A DNA stretch of 64,000 nucleotides from assembly GCA_963699825.1 (NCBI GenBank), contig CAVOVI010000013.1:186001-250000 (forward strand), given 5' to 3'. Within the stretch, counting starts at the first letter, position 1. Every line of letters begins with the position of its first letter. Source of the stretch: SPDF01 sp963699825. GTDB lineage: Bacteria; Gemmatimonadota; Gemmatimonadetes; Gemmatimonadales; GWC2-71-9. Position numbers and translations under genes: made by a program. Positions 19,525 to 29,814 of the stretch are shown here, piece by piece. Below the pieces are notes generated by a model, which saw only the letters and a program-made list of their open reading frames with translations, had not been told where the DNA came from and did not search any database.

Positions 19525-19989
19525 ATGGGCATGCCCGCACCTGCCGCCGGACACAAGAAGTTTGAATCCATGGCCGGTACGTGGGAGGGGACGGAGACGA
19601 TGTACCCCTCTGCCTGGGACCCGAAGGGGGGCACCGCGGTCGGCCGGACCGTGGGCCGAGTCGCGGTCGGTGGATTCGCGCTGGTGGTCGACTATCAACA
19701 GACCCGGGACGGCGCCGTGACGTTTGGCGGCCACGGTGTCTATACCTTCGACCCGAAGTCCGAACTCTATGCGATGACGTGGGTCGACTCGATGGGCTCA
19801 CCGCCGGAACATTTCACCGGCAAGTTCACCGATGATGTTCTTGTCCTGGGCCACGGCGGGCCGCCGATGCATGTCCGGATGCGCTCGGACTACTCCCACC
19901 CCGATCGCATCGCCACCTCGATGGAGATGTCGCAGGACGGCCGTACCTGGAAGAAGCTGTTCGACGGCGACTACCGCCGGATGGGGTAG
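19525..19989 (+). CDS. DUF1579-family protein
   Basis: 154 residues, cytoplasmic. It has the DUF1579 pattern: 'HKKFESMAGTWEGTETMYPS' at the start, 'GGFALVVDYQQTRDGAVTFG', 'HGVYTFDPKSELYAMTWVDS' and 'RIATSMEMSQDGRTWKKLFD' near the end. It is predicted to be a lipocalin-like barrel of unknown ligand. The CPBP gene begins 3 bases after its stop, so the two are probably co-translated. Confidence 0.85.
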   Translation: MGMPAPAAGHKKFESMAGTWEGTETMYPSAWDPKGGTAVGRTVGRVAVGGFALVVDYQQTRDGAVTFGGHGVYTFDPKSELYAMTWVDSMGSPPEHFTGKFTDDVLVLGHGGPPMHVRMRSDYSHPDRIATSMEMSQDGRTWKKLFDGDYRRMG

Positions 19990-19992
19990 GCG

Positions 19993-20680
19993 GTGAGCCT
20001 GCCCGGCACACCCTCGCTGGCATTCCTGTCGGTCATCTTCCTCCTTCTGCCCTGGATGGCGCTCCGCAGCGGACGTCGGCTGCGCGCGGCGTTTGACGGG
20101 GCAGAGGGAACGACCGCCCCCATCGCAAACCAAGTCTGGGTCAGCAGCTTTCTGCTGCAGGCCCTGCTCCTCTACCTCGCCTGGCGGGTCGGCAGCGGGT
20201 TCGAATTTCGGATCTTCGCGGTGCCCGACCTCGGCGGGACTGCGCTCCTGCAGGCTGCGGCGGCCCTCCTCACCTGTCTGGGGATTCGCGCGCTGGCTCG
20301 GCTCGGACTCACGGCAGATGATCGTCGGACGATGATGGTGTACCGGCTCTCGCCGCGCACCGGGCGGGAACGGATGCTGCAGCTTGCCACCATCGTGGCG
20401 GCCAGCGTGGCCGAAGAAGCCGCCTATCGTGGAGTGGCATTCGCCATCCTGTGGTACGCGCTTGGGCAGCGGGTGGGCCGCCGCCGTGCTGTCCGCCGTT
20501 GCGTTCGCGCTCGCCCATACGGTGCAAGGGTGGCGAAGTGCCGGATGGGTGTTCCTCGTGGGCCTCGTGATGCAGGGCCTGGTCGTCCTCACCGGGACGC
20601 TCGTGCTGGCGATGGTGGTGCACTTCCTCTATGACGTGATCGCCACCACGCTGATCCGTGCCGAGGCCAGGTACGCCTAG
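19993..20680 (+). CDS. CPBP-family intramembrane glutamic endopeptidase (frame broken once)
   Basis: About 228 residues with several membrane helices. The catalytic motifs are present: 'SVAEEAAYRGVAFAIL' (EExxxR), 'SAVAFALAHTVQGW' (second His) and 'LAMVVHFLYDVIATTL' (H-x3-D). GTG start at 19993. The frame changes near 20465-20485 between 'ALGQRVG' and 'GSGWAAAVLSAV'. Family members cleave or modify membrane-anchored proteins (Rce1/Abi type); the target is unknown. Confidence 0.85.
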
Positions 20681-20761
20681 CGTGTGTGGCCGCACGTCGG
20701 CCGGGCGTCTCCGTCGAGTACGGTTGCTGCGCTCATCCCCCGATCGACCGGAGACCGTCTG

Positions 20762-21301
20762 ATGCGTCCCATTCTCCTCGCTGCCGTGCTCCTTGCCCCC
20801 GCCCCGTTGGTGGGGCAGGCCTCGACCGAACCAACCGCACTGGAACGCTCGGTTGATCAGCTGCGGAACACGGTCGGCCGATGGGCGGTCACGACCGAAT
20901 TCCTCAAGGAGGATGGCACGGTCGCGCGGTCTGTCACGGGGACCTACGAATTCACCTGGGTGGTGCCCGATCGGGTTGTGTCCGGGGTGAGCAGGATTCC
21001 CGAGCTGTCGCAGATCTCCGGCATCCTCTTCTTTATCAACGAGAAGAAGGAGCAGATCGAAATGGTGTCCGTCGGCGCCGACGGTCGGCTCTGGGAGATG
21101 ATCGGTCCCCTCGGGGAGGAGGTCCGGACGACACCCGAGTTCAAGACGGCCGATGGTGGCACGGGCCAACTCCGCTTTACGCGATACAACGTGTCCGCTG
21201 ACGCCTTCGAATCCAAGATGGAGTACAGTGAGGACGGCGGCACGACCTGGAAGCCTGGGAACCATCAACAGTTTCGTCGGGAACCTGCTCCGACCAAGTG
21301 A
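20762..21301 (+). CDS. Secreted DUF1579-like protein
   Basis: 179 residues from ATG 20762, with a signal peptide ending in PLVGQA. The mature part has the 'VGRWAVTTEFLKEDGTVARS', 'GTYEFTWVVPDRVVSG' and 'KMEYSEDGGTTWKPGNHQQF' segments. These resemble the single-domain lipocalin-like proteins of the DUF1579 group encoded just upstream. A strong hairpin follows the stop. Function unknown. Confidence 0.75.
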   Translation: MRPILLAAVLLAPAPLVGQASTEPTALERSVDQLRNTVGRWAVTTEFLKEDGTVARSVTGTYEFTWVVPDRVVSGVSRIPELSQISGILFFINEKKEQIEMVSVGADGRLWEMIGPLGEEVRTTPEFKTADGGTGQLRFTRYNVSADAFESKMEYSEDGGTTWKPGNHQQFRREPAPTK

Positions 21302-21324
21302 GCTTGGACTCCAGGGCTGGGCTG

Positions 21325-21354
21325 GGCGGGGCGGCGCTTCGGCGCCGCCCCGCC
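21325..21354 (+). terminator. Strong GC hairpin between 21301 and the glucan synthase
   Basis: Perfect 13-bp stem closed by a C(TTCG)G tetraloop, 23 bases after the stop. There is no clear T tract after it, but stem strength and position argue for a terminator. Confidence 0.75.
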
Positions 21355-21405
21355 GTGCAATAGGACTATCTTTCACGCGATGATCGTGTCACTTCCCCTC
21401 GCGAC

Positions 21406-24400
21406 GTGCCCCCCGCCCCCGTTTCCCCCGGCCGGAACGCCCTGATGCCGTCCATTCGAAGCCGCCTTCGGAGCGCGCTGCAGCGTCCGACCGACGCGGC
21501 GGAGGACCTGCTCACCGGTCCGATCCAGGGTGACTTGCTCGGTGCGGAGCATCTGGCCGAGCGCGCGCGGGTGGTGGCGCGGCGCCAGCAACTGGCGTCG
21601 CCGCCGCCGAGGCGCCGTCGGGCGCGACTGCTGACACGACTCGACAACACCCGGAAGCTGCTCGAAGGGGCCTACACCCGGATTGCACGCGACGTCGCGG
21701 AGGGTGGGGAGCCGGATCCTTCCGGCGAATGGCTGCTCGACAACTACCACGTCATCCAGGAGCACATGCAGGAGGTGCGCGCGGCGCTGCCGCGCGGTTA
21801 CTACCGGGAACTGCCGGAACTCTCCCACGGCCCCCTGACCGGGTATCCCCGCGTGTACGAAGTCGCGATCGCCCTGATCTCGCATTCGGAGGGCCGGATC
21901 GATCTCGACAACGTCGATCTCTTCGTGCACGCCTTCCAGGAGGTCGAGCCGCTCTCGATCGGCGAGCTGTGGGCCATCCCGGCCATGCTGCGGCTCGGGC
22001 TGATCGAGAATGTGCGCCGCATGACGCTGCGGACGGTGCAACGCCTAGACCAGATCGCCGCGGCCGACCGCTGGGCCAGCCGGATCCACGAGGCCTCCGA
22101 GCGCGACGGTGAGGCGCTGACCAACGCGATGCGGGACGTTGTGGCCACCCGCCAGCAGCTGACCCCCATCTTCGTATCCCGCTTCCTGTCGCAGCTTCGC
22201 CTCTCGGCTGGCGCCTCTCCAGCCCTCGCCTGGCTTGAACAGTGGATGCACGACGAGCAGTGGCGCCCGGACGATGCCACGGCCCGCGCCACGCAGCGGG
22301 TGGCGCACACCCAGATCATCATGGCCAACAGCATCACCAGCCTGCGCACCATTGGACGGCGGGACTGGCGGCGGTTTGTCGAGGGGCAAAGCGTCATCGA
22401 GTCGATCCTGCGCACCGATCCCGCCGGGTTCTACGCTCGGATGACCTTCGGGACCCGGGACCTGTACCGGCATGTGGTGGAGAAGATCGCGAGGCGGAGC
22501 GGGAAGCCAGAACCGACGGTGGCACAGCTCGCCATCGACCTGGCCGCCGCGGAGAGTGGCGAGGGGCCCTCGGCGGCGCGCCGGCATCACGTCGGATACT
22601 TCCTGATTGACGACGGGTTGTCTGCGCTTGAGCGTTCGGCCGACAGCGTACCGGCCCTCACCGAACGTGCGTTCCGGGCGGTGCGGAAGCACGCCGACCT
22701 GGTCCTGGTGGGCGGGCTCGGTGTCCTGACCGCCCTCGCGCTGGCGGCGGTAGTCCTGCTCGCGGGCGTGGATTCAGTGGGCATCGCGTTGCCGCTCATT
22801 CTCCTCTTCACCTTCCTCCCCGCCTGGGACATCGGGGTGAGTGCCGCGAACCAACTGGTGACGGCCGTCATTCCCCCGCGGGTACTGCCGAGCCTCGATC
22901 TCCTCGAGGCCGGCATTCCCGAGGAACTGCAGACCGTCGTCGTCGTCCCCACCCTCTTCGGCGGCGTCGAGGATGTGGAAGACGCGCTGAGCAACATCGA
23001 AGTCCTCTACCTGGCCAATCGCGACGGACACCTGCACTTCGCGATCCTGAGCGACTTCACCGACGCGGCCACCGAAACGACGACGGGTGACGAGGCGATC
23101 CTGGCCGCCGCGCGCGAGGGGATCCAGACACTCAATGCCCGCTACCCGGGCGCCAGGAAGGTGGACGAGTTCTACCTGCTGCACCGTCCCCGTCGCTGGA
23201 ACGAGCAGCAGGGCGTGTGGATGGGGTGGGAACGAAAGCGGGGCAAGCTGGCGGAGTTCAACCGATTCCTTCGGACGGGCGCTCACCACGCCTTCAACCT
23301 GGTCAGCAGCGATCCGTCGCCGCTGCGCAGCGTGCGATACGTGATCACGCTCGATGCCGACACGATGCTGCCGCAGGGAGCGGCGGCGGCGCTGATCGGG
23401 ACGATGGCCCACCCGCTCAACCGTGCCGTGTACGATCCGCATCTCGGTCGGATCGTCGAGGGGTACGGCATCCTGCAGCCCCGCGTCGGCGTGACGCTGC
23501 CGAGTGCGCTCAAGTCGCGCTTCGCAGCAATTCACTCTGGCCAGCCGGGAGTGGATCCGTACACCACCGCGGTCTCGGACGTCTACCAGGATCTCTACGG
23601 CGAGGGGAGCTTCACGGGGAAGGGGATCTACGACGTGGACGCCTTCGCCGAGGCGACACACGGACGGTTTCCCGAAAACACGCTGCTCTCCCACGACCTG
23701 ATCGAGGGCAACTACGCCCGGGCGGGGCTGGCCACCGGGATCATCGTCTACGACGACTATCCCTCCACTTATGCAGCCCATGCCAGGCGAAAGCACCGGT
23801 GGATCCGCGGTGACTGGCAGCTGCTCCCCTGGCTCCGCGAGACGGTCCCCGGGCCCGATGGGCCGGAACCGAACCGGTTGTCGCTCGTCTCCCGGTGGAA
23901 GATCCTGGACAACCTCCGGCGCAGCCTGGTGGAGGTCTCGCAGCTGGCCCTCATCCTGGCTGGCTGGACCATCCTTCCCGGTTCACCCATTCGCTGGACG
24001 CTCCTCGGTATCGGTGCGATCGCGGCGCCCTGGGTGATTTCCCTCCTGCTGGCGGCGCTGCGGCCGCCGGGCGACAAGTCCTGGCGCGCCTATTACGCCT
24101 CCATCGGACGTGACGCGGGGAACAGCGTCAACCAGATCGCCCTGGCCGTCGTCTTCCTGCCGCACCAGGCCTGGCTCTCCCTCGATGCGATCGGGCGCAC
24201 CCTGGTGCGACTCTACGCGACCCGCCGCCACCTGCTGGAGTGGCAGGCGGCGGCCCAGGTCCAGCGTGCAACTGCGGGGACGTATGGTGAGCACTGGCAG
24301 GCGATGTCCCGCGCCGTCGCCTTCAGCGGTCTCGTCGCCCTCGCCATCACCGGCGTAGCGGCGTGGGAGCTCATGGCAGGGGGCGGTTCGGTGGCCACGC

Positions 24401-27400
24401 TCCTGCCGCTCGAGCTGGCGGTCTGGCCGCTGACGCTGCTGTGGATGCTGTCCCCGATGGTCGCCACGCAACTCGCCTCGCCTGCCATCACGGACGATCG
24501 ACTCCCGGCGTCCAGCCGGGGGCTCGCGCAACGGTATGCGGAGCGGCACTGGCGGTTCTTCGACCGATTCGTCGGGCCGGAGACGCATTGGCTTGCGCCG
24601 GATAACGTGCAGTGCGATCCCGTCGAGGAGGTCGCGATGCGCACCTCCCCCACCAACATCGGTCTGCAGCTGCTCGCGACGGTGAGTGCCCACGACCTCG
24701 GGCTGCTGAGTGTGGAGGAGATGGTCCAACGCCTGGAGCGTGCGTTCGATACACTCGGGACGCTGCCCCGTTTCCGCGGGCATTTCTACAACTGGTATTC
24801 ACTTGAGGACCTGCACGTTCTCGAGCCGGCGTACATCTCCACCGTCGACAGCGGAAACCTGGCCGGGCACCTCGTGGCGCTCCGGCAGGCCTGCCTGGAC
24901 CTCGTTCCGCCGACATCCACGGGAAGCGAGTCGGGCACGGATGACGTGGGCGCGAGATTGCAGGCGCTGGCCGAACGGGCGTACCGCCTCGTCATGACGA
25001 TGGAGTTCGGGTTCCTCTTCGATCCGGCGACCCGGCTCTTCGCGATCGGGTACCACCCCGATTCGCACACGATGGATGCCTCCGCCTATGACCTGCTCGC
25101 CTCCGAGGCGCGACTCGCAGTCTTCGTCGCGATCGCCAAGGACGACGTGCCGGTGGAGGCGTGGTTCCGGCTGGGACGCGGGCTGATCCAGCGGGACGGC
25201 ATGCCGATGATGGTCTCGTGGAGCGGAAGCATGTTCGAGTACCTGATGCCGTTGCTCGTCATGGAGTCGTTCCGGGGAACCCTGCTTGACCAGAGTGACC
25301 GCGGGGCGGTGCAGGCGCAGATCGCGTATGGCCAGGAGCGTGGGGTGCCGTGGGGGGTGAGCGAGAGCGCCTACAACATCCGGGACCAGCACCTGACCTA
25401 TCAGTATCGCGCCTTCGGTGTGCCCGACCTCGCGCTCAAGCGCGACCTCGGCCGGGACCTGGTGGTCGCGCCGTACGCCTCGGCGCTGGCGGCGATGCTG
25501 ACACCCGCGGTCGCGCTCGCGAACCTGACGGCCCTCGAGGAACTGGGCGCATTCGGTCCATACGGCTTCTGGGACGCCCTCGACTTCAGCCGGCGCCCGC
25601 CCGGCGCTCGCTTTGCGGTGGTGAAGACGATCATGGCGCATCACTGCGGCATGACCCTCGTGGCGCTCACCAACCTGTTGGATCAGGGCGTCTGGCCGCG
25701 GCGGTTTCACCAGGAGGCGATGGTCCGGGCCGCCGAGTTGCTGCTGCAGGAACGCGTCCCGCGCCGGCTGGTGGTGCAGAAGCCGCCCGGCGAGCGATCC
25801 GAGGACGCCGCCGGGGATACTGCGGCAGAACCGACGGTGGTCCGGCAAGTGACGTCGCCGGAGAGCCCGCAGCCGCGCGTCGCGCTGCTGGGAGACCTCC
25901 CGTATACGGTCATGGTGACCCACGCGGGCGGCGGCTACAGCCGATACGAAGATCTGGCCGTCACCCGGTGGCGCGCCGATGGGACCACCGACGACACCGG
26001 CCAATTCTGCTACGTGCGGGATGTCACGATGGATCGGACCTGGTCGGTGGGCTATCAGCCGACCGGCGTGGATGCGGACACGTATCACGCCCACTTCGCC
26101 CCGGATCGTGTCACCCTCCACCGGGTGGACGGCGAGATCGAGACGCGGACCGAAATCGTGGTCGTCCCGGCGGATGCGGCGGAAGTCCGGCGGATCACCC
26201 TGACCAACTACGGCAGCGACACACGCGAGATCGAACTCACCAGCTACGGCGAGGTGGTGATGGGATCGGCCGAGACGGACGCCGCCCATCCCGCGTTCGC
26301 CAACCTGTTCGTGGAGACCGAATGGCATGAATGGTGTGACGCGATCACGGCACGCCGCCGGCCGCGGCGGGCGGACGAGCCGGCGCCGTGGTGCGTGCAC
26401 CTCGTCGACGCCGGTGCGGACCGGGTGGGACCTGTCACCTGCGAAACCGACCGCGCCCGGTTCATCGGGCGGGGGCGGACCCTGCGGAATCCCGCCGCGC
26501 TCGACCAGGACGGGCCGCTGTCCGGAACGACGGGCGCGGTCCTTGATCCGGTTATTGCGCTCCGCACGCGAGTGCGCGTGGCCAGCGGCAAGTCGGTCAC
26601 CGTGGCCTTTACGACGCTGGTCGCCACCTCCCGGGCCGCGGCGTTCGAACTCGCGGACCGGTATCACACGCCGCACGCAGCACAGCGTGCGCTCGACCTG
26701 GCGTGGATGGTCACGCAGATCGACCTGCGGCATGCGGGCATCGACGGTACACAATCCGCCGTCTTCCAGGAGATTGCCGGGCACCTGCTGTATGCCCGGG
26801 AAGCGCTTCGGCCGCCTCCCGACGAACTGCGCCGGAACCAGGGGCCGCAATCCCGCCTGTGGACGCACGGCATCTCTGGTGACCTGCCGATCCTCCTGGC
26901 GGTGATCGACGCCGTGAAGGGGTTGCCGACGCTGCGTCAGGTGTTTGCCGCGCACCGGTTCTGGCGGCGCCACGGCCTCACCGTCGACCTGGTCGTCGTC
27001 ATCGGCCAGCCCCACGACTACCTGCAGGAGCTCCGGCAGGCGATCACCGACGAAATGTTCGCGGCGAGCGGCACCACGCTGGTCGATCAGCCGGGTGGCG
27101 TGTTCATCCGGCGGCGCGACAGCTTCAATCCCGATGACTACCTCATGCTCTCCGCCACGGCGCGGGTGCACATCCCGTGCGATGGACGGCCGCTCAGCCG
27201 CATCGTGCCGGCCGCCGTGACGCGCACTCGGTCGGACGACGACGACACCCTGATTCCGGTGCCTGCCGAACGCAGGATCAGCCCACGGGCCCCGCTCCCG
27301 CGGCCGTCCACCGATGGGCTCGAGGAGGCGGGGGCGACCGGCAACGGTATCGGCAGGCTCGCCCCCGACGGCGACTATGTCATCCAGTTGACGGGCGACC

Positions 27401-29748
27401 ACCTGCCGCCCGCGCCGTGGGCCAATGTCATCGCCAACCGGAAGGGCGGATTCCTGGTGACAGAACGGGGCGCCGGCTGCACCTGGGCCGAGAGCTCCTA
27501 CTTCTTCCGCCTGACACCCTGGCACAACGATCCGGTCACCGATCCCGTTTGCGACGTGATCTACTTCCACGACGAAGACTCCGGCGTGCGCTGGAGCGCA
27601 ACACCGGCTCCCGTTCCGTCGACCGGCGCATGGGAAGTGCGGCACGGACCGGGCCGCTCCACCTTCCGGCACGATCAGGACGGGATCGCGACCGACCTCA
27701 CGGTGGGCATCCCCCGGGATACGGCAGCCAAGCTCTCCCTCATCCGGGTGACCAATCGTTCGGAGCGGCGCCGGACGCTCACCGTGACGGCCTACGCGGA
27801 GTGGACCCTCGGCGTCAAACGCGAGACGACCTGGCATCACGTGCGGACCACCTTCGACGAGACCCACCGCGCCGTCCTGGCCCAGAATCTCTTTGACCAG
27901 ACATTCGCGGATCAGGTGGCGTTCCTGGCGGTGACCGAGCCCGTGACCTCGCACACCGCCGACCGCCGGGAGTTCATCGGTCGGCACGGGACGCTGGGGG
28001 ATCCCGCGGCCCTGCGGCGCGGGGTGCTCGATGAGCGGACCGGGCTCGGGCTCGATCCCTGCGCGGCGCTCCAGTGGACGCTGGTGCTCGAGCCGGGGGA
28101 GACGCGGGAGTTCGCGACGGTTCTGGGCGCGACATCAGGGGAGGCGGCGGCCCGGGAGACGATCGGCCGTTTCGCCACGGCGGCCGCGGCCCGTGAGGCG
28201 ATCGAGGACAGCGTGGGCGACTGGCAACACCGATTGTCTGCCATCACGGTGCGCACGCCCGACTCCAATCTCGACGTCATGCTGAATCGATGGGCCCTCT
28301 ACCAGTCGCTGTCGAGCCGGATCTGGGCGCGCATGGGGTTGTACCAGAGCTCAGGGGCCTTTGGTTTCCGTGATCAGCTGCAGGACGGGATGGCCCTGGT
28401 CTACGCGGAGCCAGCCCTCGCGCGGGAGCACCTGCTGCGGGCCGCCGCGCGGCAGTTCGTGGAAGGGGACGTGCAGCACTGGTGGCATCCGCATACCGGC
28501 CGCGGTGTCCGCACCCGGTTCTCCGACGATCTCGTCTGGCTGCCATTCGCCGTCGAGCAGTACATCCGCACCACCGGTGATGCGACCGTGCTGGATGCGG
28601 TGGTGCCGTTCCTCGCGATGCGCCCGCTCCAGCCGGGTGAGCACGAGATCTACGATGCGCCGCAGATTGCCGATGAGCGCGCGAGCCTCTACGAGCACTG
28701 CGTGCGCGCCCTCCGCCGCGCCTGCACCCGCGGCCGCCACGGACTCCCCCTGATCGGCACGGGCGACTGGAACGATGGCTTCTCGCGTGTGGGCGTTGGA
28801 GGAGAAGGGGAGAGCGTCTGGCTCGCCTGGTTCCTGATCACCACCTGCCGTGCCTTTGCCGTGCAGGCGGAGGAGCGCGGCGATCACGCCGTGGCTGCGG
28901 AGTTCCGGAAGGAAGCGGATCGCTATGTGGCCGCCGTGGAGGCGCATGGATGGGACGGTGCCTGGTATCGCCGTGCCTACTACGACGATGGCACGCCACT
29001 CGGATCGGCCGGCGCCGATGAGTGCCGAATCGACTCCATCGCCCAGAGCTGGAGTGTCATCTCGGGGGCGGGGCAGCCCGCCCGGCAGACGCAGGCGATG
29101 GCGTCGCTCTACGCGCACCTGGTCCGCAGCGATGCCAATCTCGTCATGCTGCTGACGCCGCCGTTCGATCAGGGCACCCACGATCCGGGATACATCAAGG
29201 GGTACCTCCCCGGCGTGCGGGAGAATGGGGCGCAGTACACCCATGCGGCACTCTGGGCCGTGCAGGCGGCGGCGATGCTCGGCGACGGAGAACGGGCGCA
29301 TGAGCTCTATCGGATGCTCAACCCGCTCACTCACACGGCCACGGCAGAGGGAGTCGCCGTGTACCAGGTGGAACCGTACGTGGTCGCGGCGGACATCTAC
29401 ACCGCCGCCGAGCATGTCGGGCGCGGAGGGTGGACCTGGTACACCGGATCGGCGAGCTGGATGTATCGCGTCGGGCTTGAGTCACTGCTCGGGTTCACGA
29501 AGCAGGGGGACACTCTTACGATCGTGCCGTGCGTACCCGCCGCCTGGCCCCGGTTTGAAATCGACTACCGGCATGGGCGGAGCCTCTACGCGATCCGGGT
29601 CGAGCGGCCCGCCGAAATCCGAACGCATGGCGCCGACGTGACCGTCGACGGCGTTCCTGTGGCGGACGGGATCGTTCGATTGGTGGATGACGGGGGGCGG
29701 CATGAGGTGGAGGTGAGAGGCAGGGCAGGGCCGCGTTCCATATCGTGA
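21406..29748 (+). CDS. ndvB: Cyclic beta-1,2-glucan synthase (NdvB/ChvB type)
   Basis: A giant membrane enzyme of up to 2780 residues (GTG 21406; ATG 21445 is an alternative start 13 codons later), matching the family's 2700-2900. It makes cyclic beta-1,2-glucans from UDP-glucose. The N-terminal region is helical. Membrane helices near residues 430-480 and 840-1040 flank the glycosyltransferase domain: 'VVVVPTLFGGVEDVEDAL' near 509, 'YVITLDADTMLPQG' near 644 with the D-x-D, 'LLSHDLIEGNYARAG' near 759, and the QxxRW-type 'RRKHRWIRGDWQLLPWL'. The middle holds the glucoamylase-like region. The C-terminal part contains carbohydrate-binding and GH94 phosphorylase-type domains ('FRDQLQDGMALVYAEP', 'GTGDWNDGFSRVG' with the catalytic Asp near 2450). 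The frame is unbroken across 8.3 kb. Confidence 0.95.
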   Translation: MPPAPVSPGRNALMPSIRSRLRSALQRPTDAAEDLLTGPIQGDLLGAEHLAERARVVARRQQLASPPPRRRRARLLTRLDNTRKLLEGAYTRIARDVAEGGEPDPSGEWLLDNYHVIQEHMQEVRAALPRGYYRELPELSHGPLTGYPRVYEVAIALISHSEGRIDLDNVDLFVHAFQEVEPLSIGELWAIPAMLRLGLIENVRRMTLRTVQRLDQIAAADRWASRIHEASERDGEALTNAMRDVVATRQQLTPIFVSRFLSQLRLSAGASPALAWLEQWMHDEQWRPDDATARATQRVAHTQIIMANSITSLRTIGRRDWRRFVEGQSVIESILRTDPAGFYARMTFGTRDLYRHVVEKIARRSGKPEPTVAQLAIDLAAAESGEGPSAARRHHVGYFLIDDGLSALERSADSVPALTERAFRAVRKHADLVLVGGLGVLTALALAAVVLLAGVDSVGIALPLILLFTFLPAWDIGVSAANQLVTAVIPPRVLPSLDLLEAGIPEELQTVVVVPTLFGGVEDVEDALSNIEVLYLANRDGHLHFAILSDFTDAATETTTGDEAILAAAREGIQTLNARYPGARKVDEFYLLHRPRRWNEQQGVWMGWERKRGKLAEFNRFLRTGAHHAFNLVSSDPSPLRSVRYVITLDADTMLPQGAAAALIGTMAHPLNRAVYDPHLGRIVEGYGILQPRVGVTLPSALKSRFAAIHSGQPGVDPYTTAVSDVYQDLYGEGSFTGKGIYDVDAFAEATHGRFPENTLLSHDLIEGNYARAGLATGIIVYDDYPSTYAAHARRKHRWIRGDWQLLPWLRETVPGPDGPEPNRLSLVSRWKILDNLRRSLVEVSQLALILAGWTILPGSPIRWTLLGIGAIAAPWVISLLLAALRPPGDKSWRAYYASIGRDAGNSVNQIALAVVFLPHQAWLSLDAIGRTLVRLYATRRHLLEWQAAAQVQRATAGTYGEHWQAMSRAVAFSGLVALAITGVAAWELMAGGGSVATLLPLELAVWPLTLLWMLSPMVATQLASPAITDDRLPASSRGLAQRYAERHWRFFDRFVGPETHWLAPDNVQCDPVEEVAMRTSPTNIGLQLLATVSAHDLGLLSVEEMVQRLERAFDTLGTLPRFRGHFYNWYSLEDLHVLEPAYISTVDSGNLAGHLVALRQACLDLVPPTSTGSESGTDDVGARLQALAERAYRLVMTMEFGFLFDPATRLFAIGYHPDSHTMDASAYDLLASEARLAVFVAIAKDDVPVEAWFRLGRGLIQRDGMPMMVSWSGSMFEYLMPLLVMESFRGTLLDQSDRGAVQAQIAYGQERGVPWGVSESAYNIRDQHLTYQYRAFGVPDLALKRDLGRDLVVAPYASALAAMLTPAVALANLTALEELGAFGPYGFWDALDFSRRPPGARFAVVKTIMAHHCGMTLVALTNLLDQGVWPRRFHQEAMVRAAELLLQERVPRRLVVQKPPGERSEDAAGDTAAEPTVVRQVTSPESPQPRVALLGDLPYTVMVTHAGGGYSRYEDLAVTRWRADGTTDDTGQFCYVRDVTMDRTWSVGYQPTGVDADTYHAHFAPDRVTLHRVDGEIETRTEIVVVPADAAEVRRITLTNYGSDTREIELTSYGEVVMGSAETDAAHPAFANLFVETEWHEWCDAITARRRPRRADEPAPWCVHLVDAGADRVGPVTCETDRARFIGRGRTLRNPAALDQDGPLSGTTGAVLDPVIALRTRVRVASGKSVTVAFTTLVATSRAAAFELADRYHTPHAAQRALDLAWMVTQIDLRHAGIDGTQSAVFQEIAGHLLYAREALRPPPDELRRNQGPQSRLWTHGISGDLPILLAVIDAVKGLPTLRQVFAAHRFWRRHGLTVDLVVVIGQPHDYLQELRQAITDEMFAASGTTLVDQPGGVFIRRRDSFNPDDYLMLSATARVHIPCDGRPLSRIVPAAVTRTRSDDDDTLIPVPAERRISPRAPLPRPSTDGLEEAGATGNGIGRLAPDGDYVIQLTGDHLPPAPWANVIANRKGGFLVTERGAGCTWAESSYFFRLTPWHNDPVTDPVCDVIYFHDEDSGVRWSATPAPVPSTGAWEVRHGPGRSTFRHDQDGIATDLTVGIPRDTAAKLSLIRVTNRSERRRTLTVTAYAEWTLGVKRETTWHHVRTTFDETHRAVLAQNLFDQTFADQVAFLAVTEPVTSHTADRREFIGRHGTLGDPAALRRGVLDERTGLGLDPCAALQWTLVLEPGETREFATVLGATSGEAAARETIGRFATAAAAREAIEDSVGDWQHRLSAITVRTPDSNLDVMLNRWALYQSLSSRIWARMGLYQSSGAFGFRDQLQDGMALVYAEPALAREHLLRAAARQFVEGDVQHWWHPHTGRGVRTRFSDDLVWLPFAVEQYIRTTGDATVLDAVVPFLAMRPLQPGEHEIYDAPQIADERASLYEHCVRALRRACTRGRHGLPLIGTGDWNDGFSRVGVGGEGESVWLAWFLITTCRAFAVQAEERGDHAVAAEFRKEADRYVAAVEAHGWDGAWYRRAYYDDGTPLGSAGADECRIDSIAQSWSVISGAGQPARQTQAMASLYAHLVRSDANLVMLLTPPFDQGTHDPGYIKGYLPGVRENGAQYTHAALWAVQAAAMLGDGERAHELYRMLNPLTHTATAEGVAVYQVEPYVVAADIYTAAEHVGRGGWTWYTGSASWMYRVGLESLLGFTKQGDTLTIVPCVPAAWPRFEIDYRHGRSLYAIRVERPAEIRTHGADVTVDGVPVADGIVRLVDDGGRHEVEVRGRAGPRSIS

Positions 29749-29814
29749 CTGTGTCACTATCGCCCTCCCGCTCGTCACGATGGGTAGACCATCCACTGCG
29801 AGCGGGAGTCGGGA

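Noticed and set aside
24799..27987. 1062-codon open frame on the minus strand
   Set aside because: It is antisense to the glucan synthase, whose protein motifs are certain. Its translation is Arg/Gly/His-rich low complexity, as expected of a shadow frame in GC-rich DNA.
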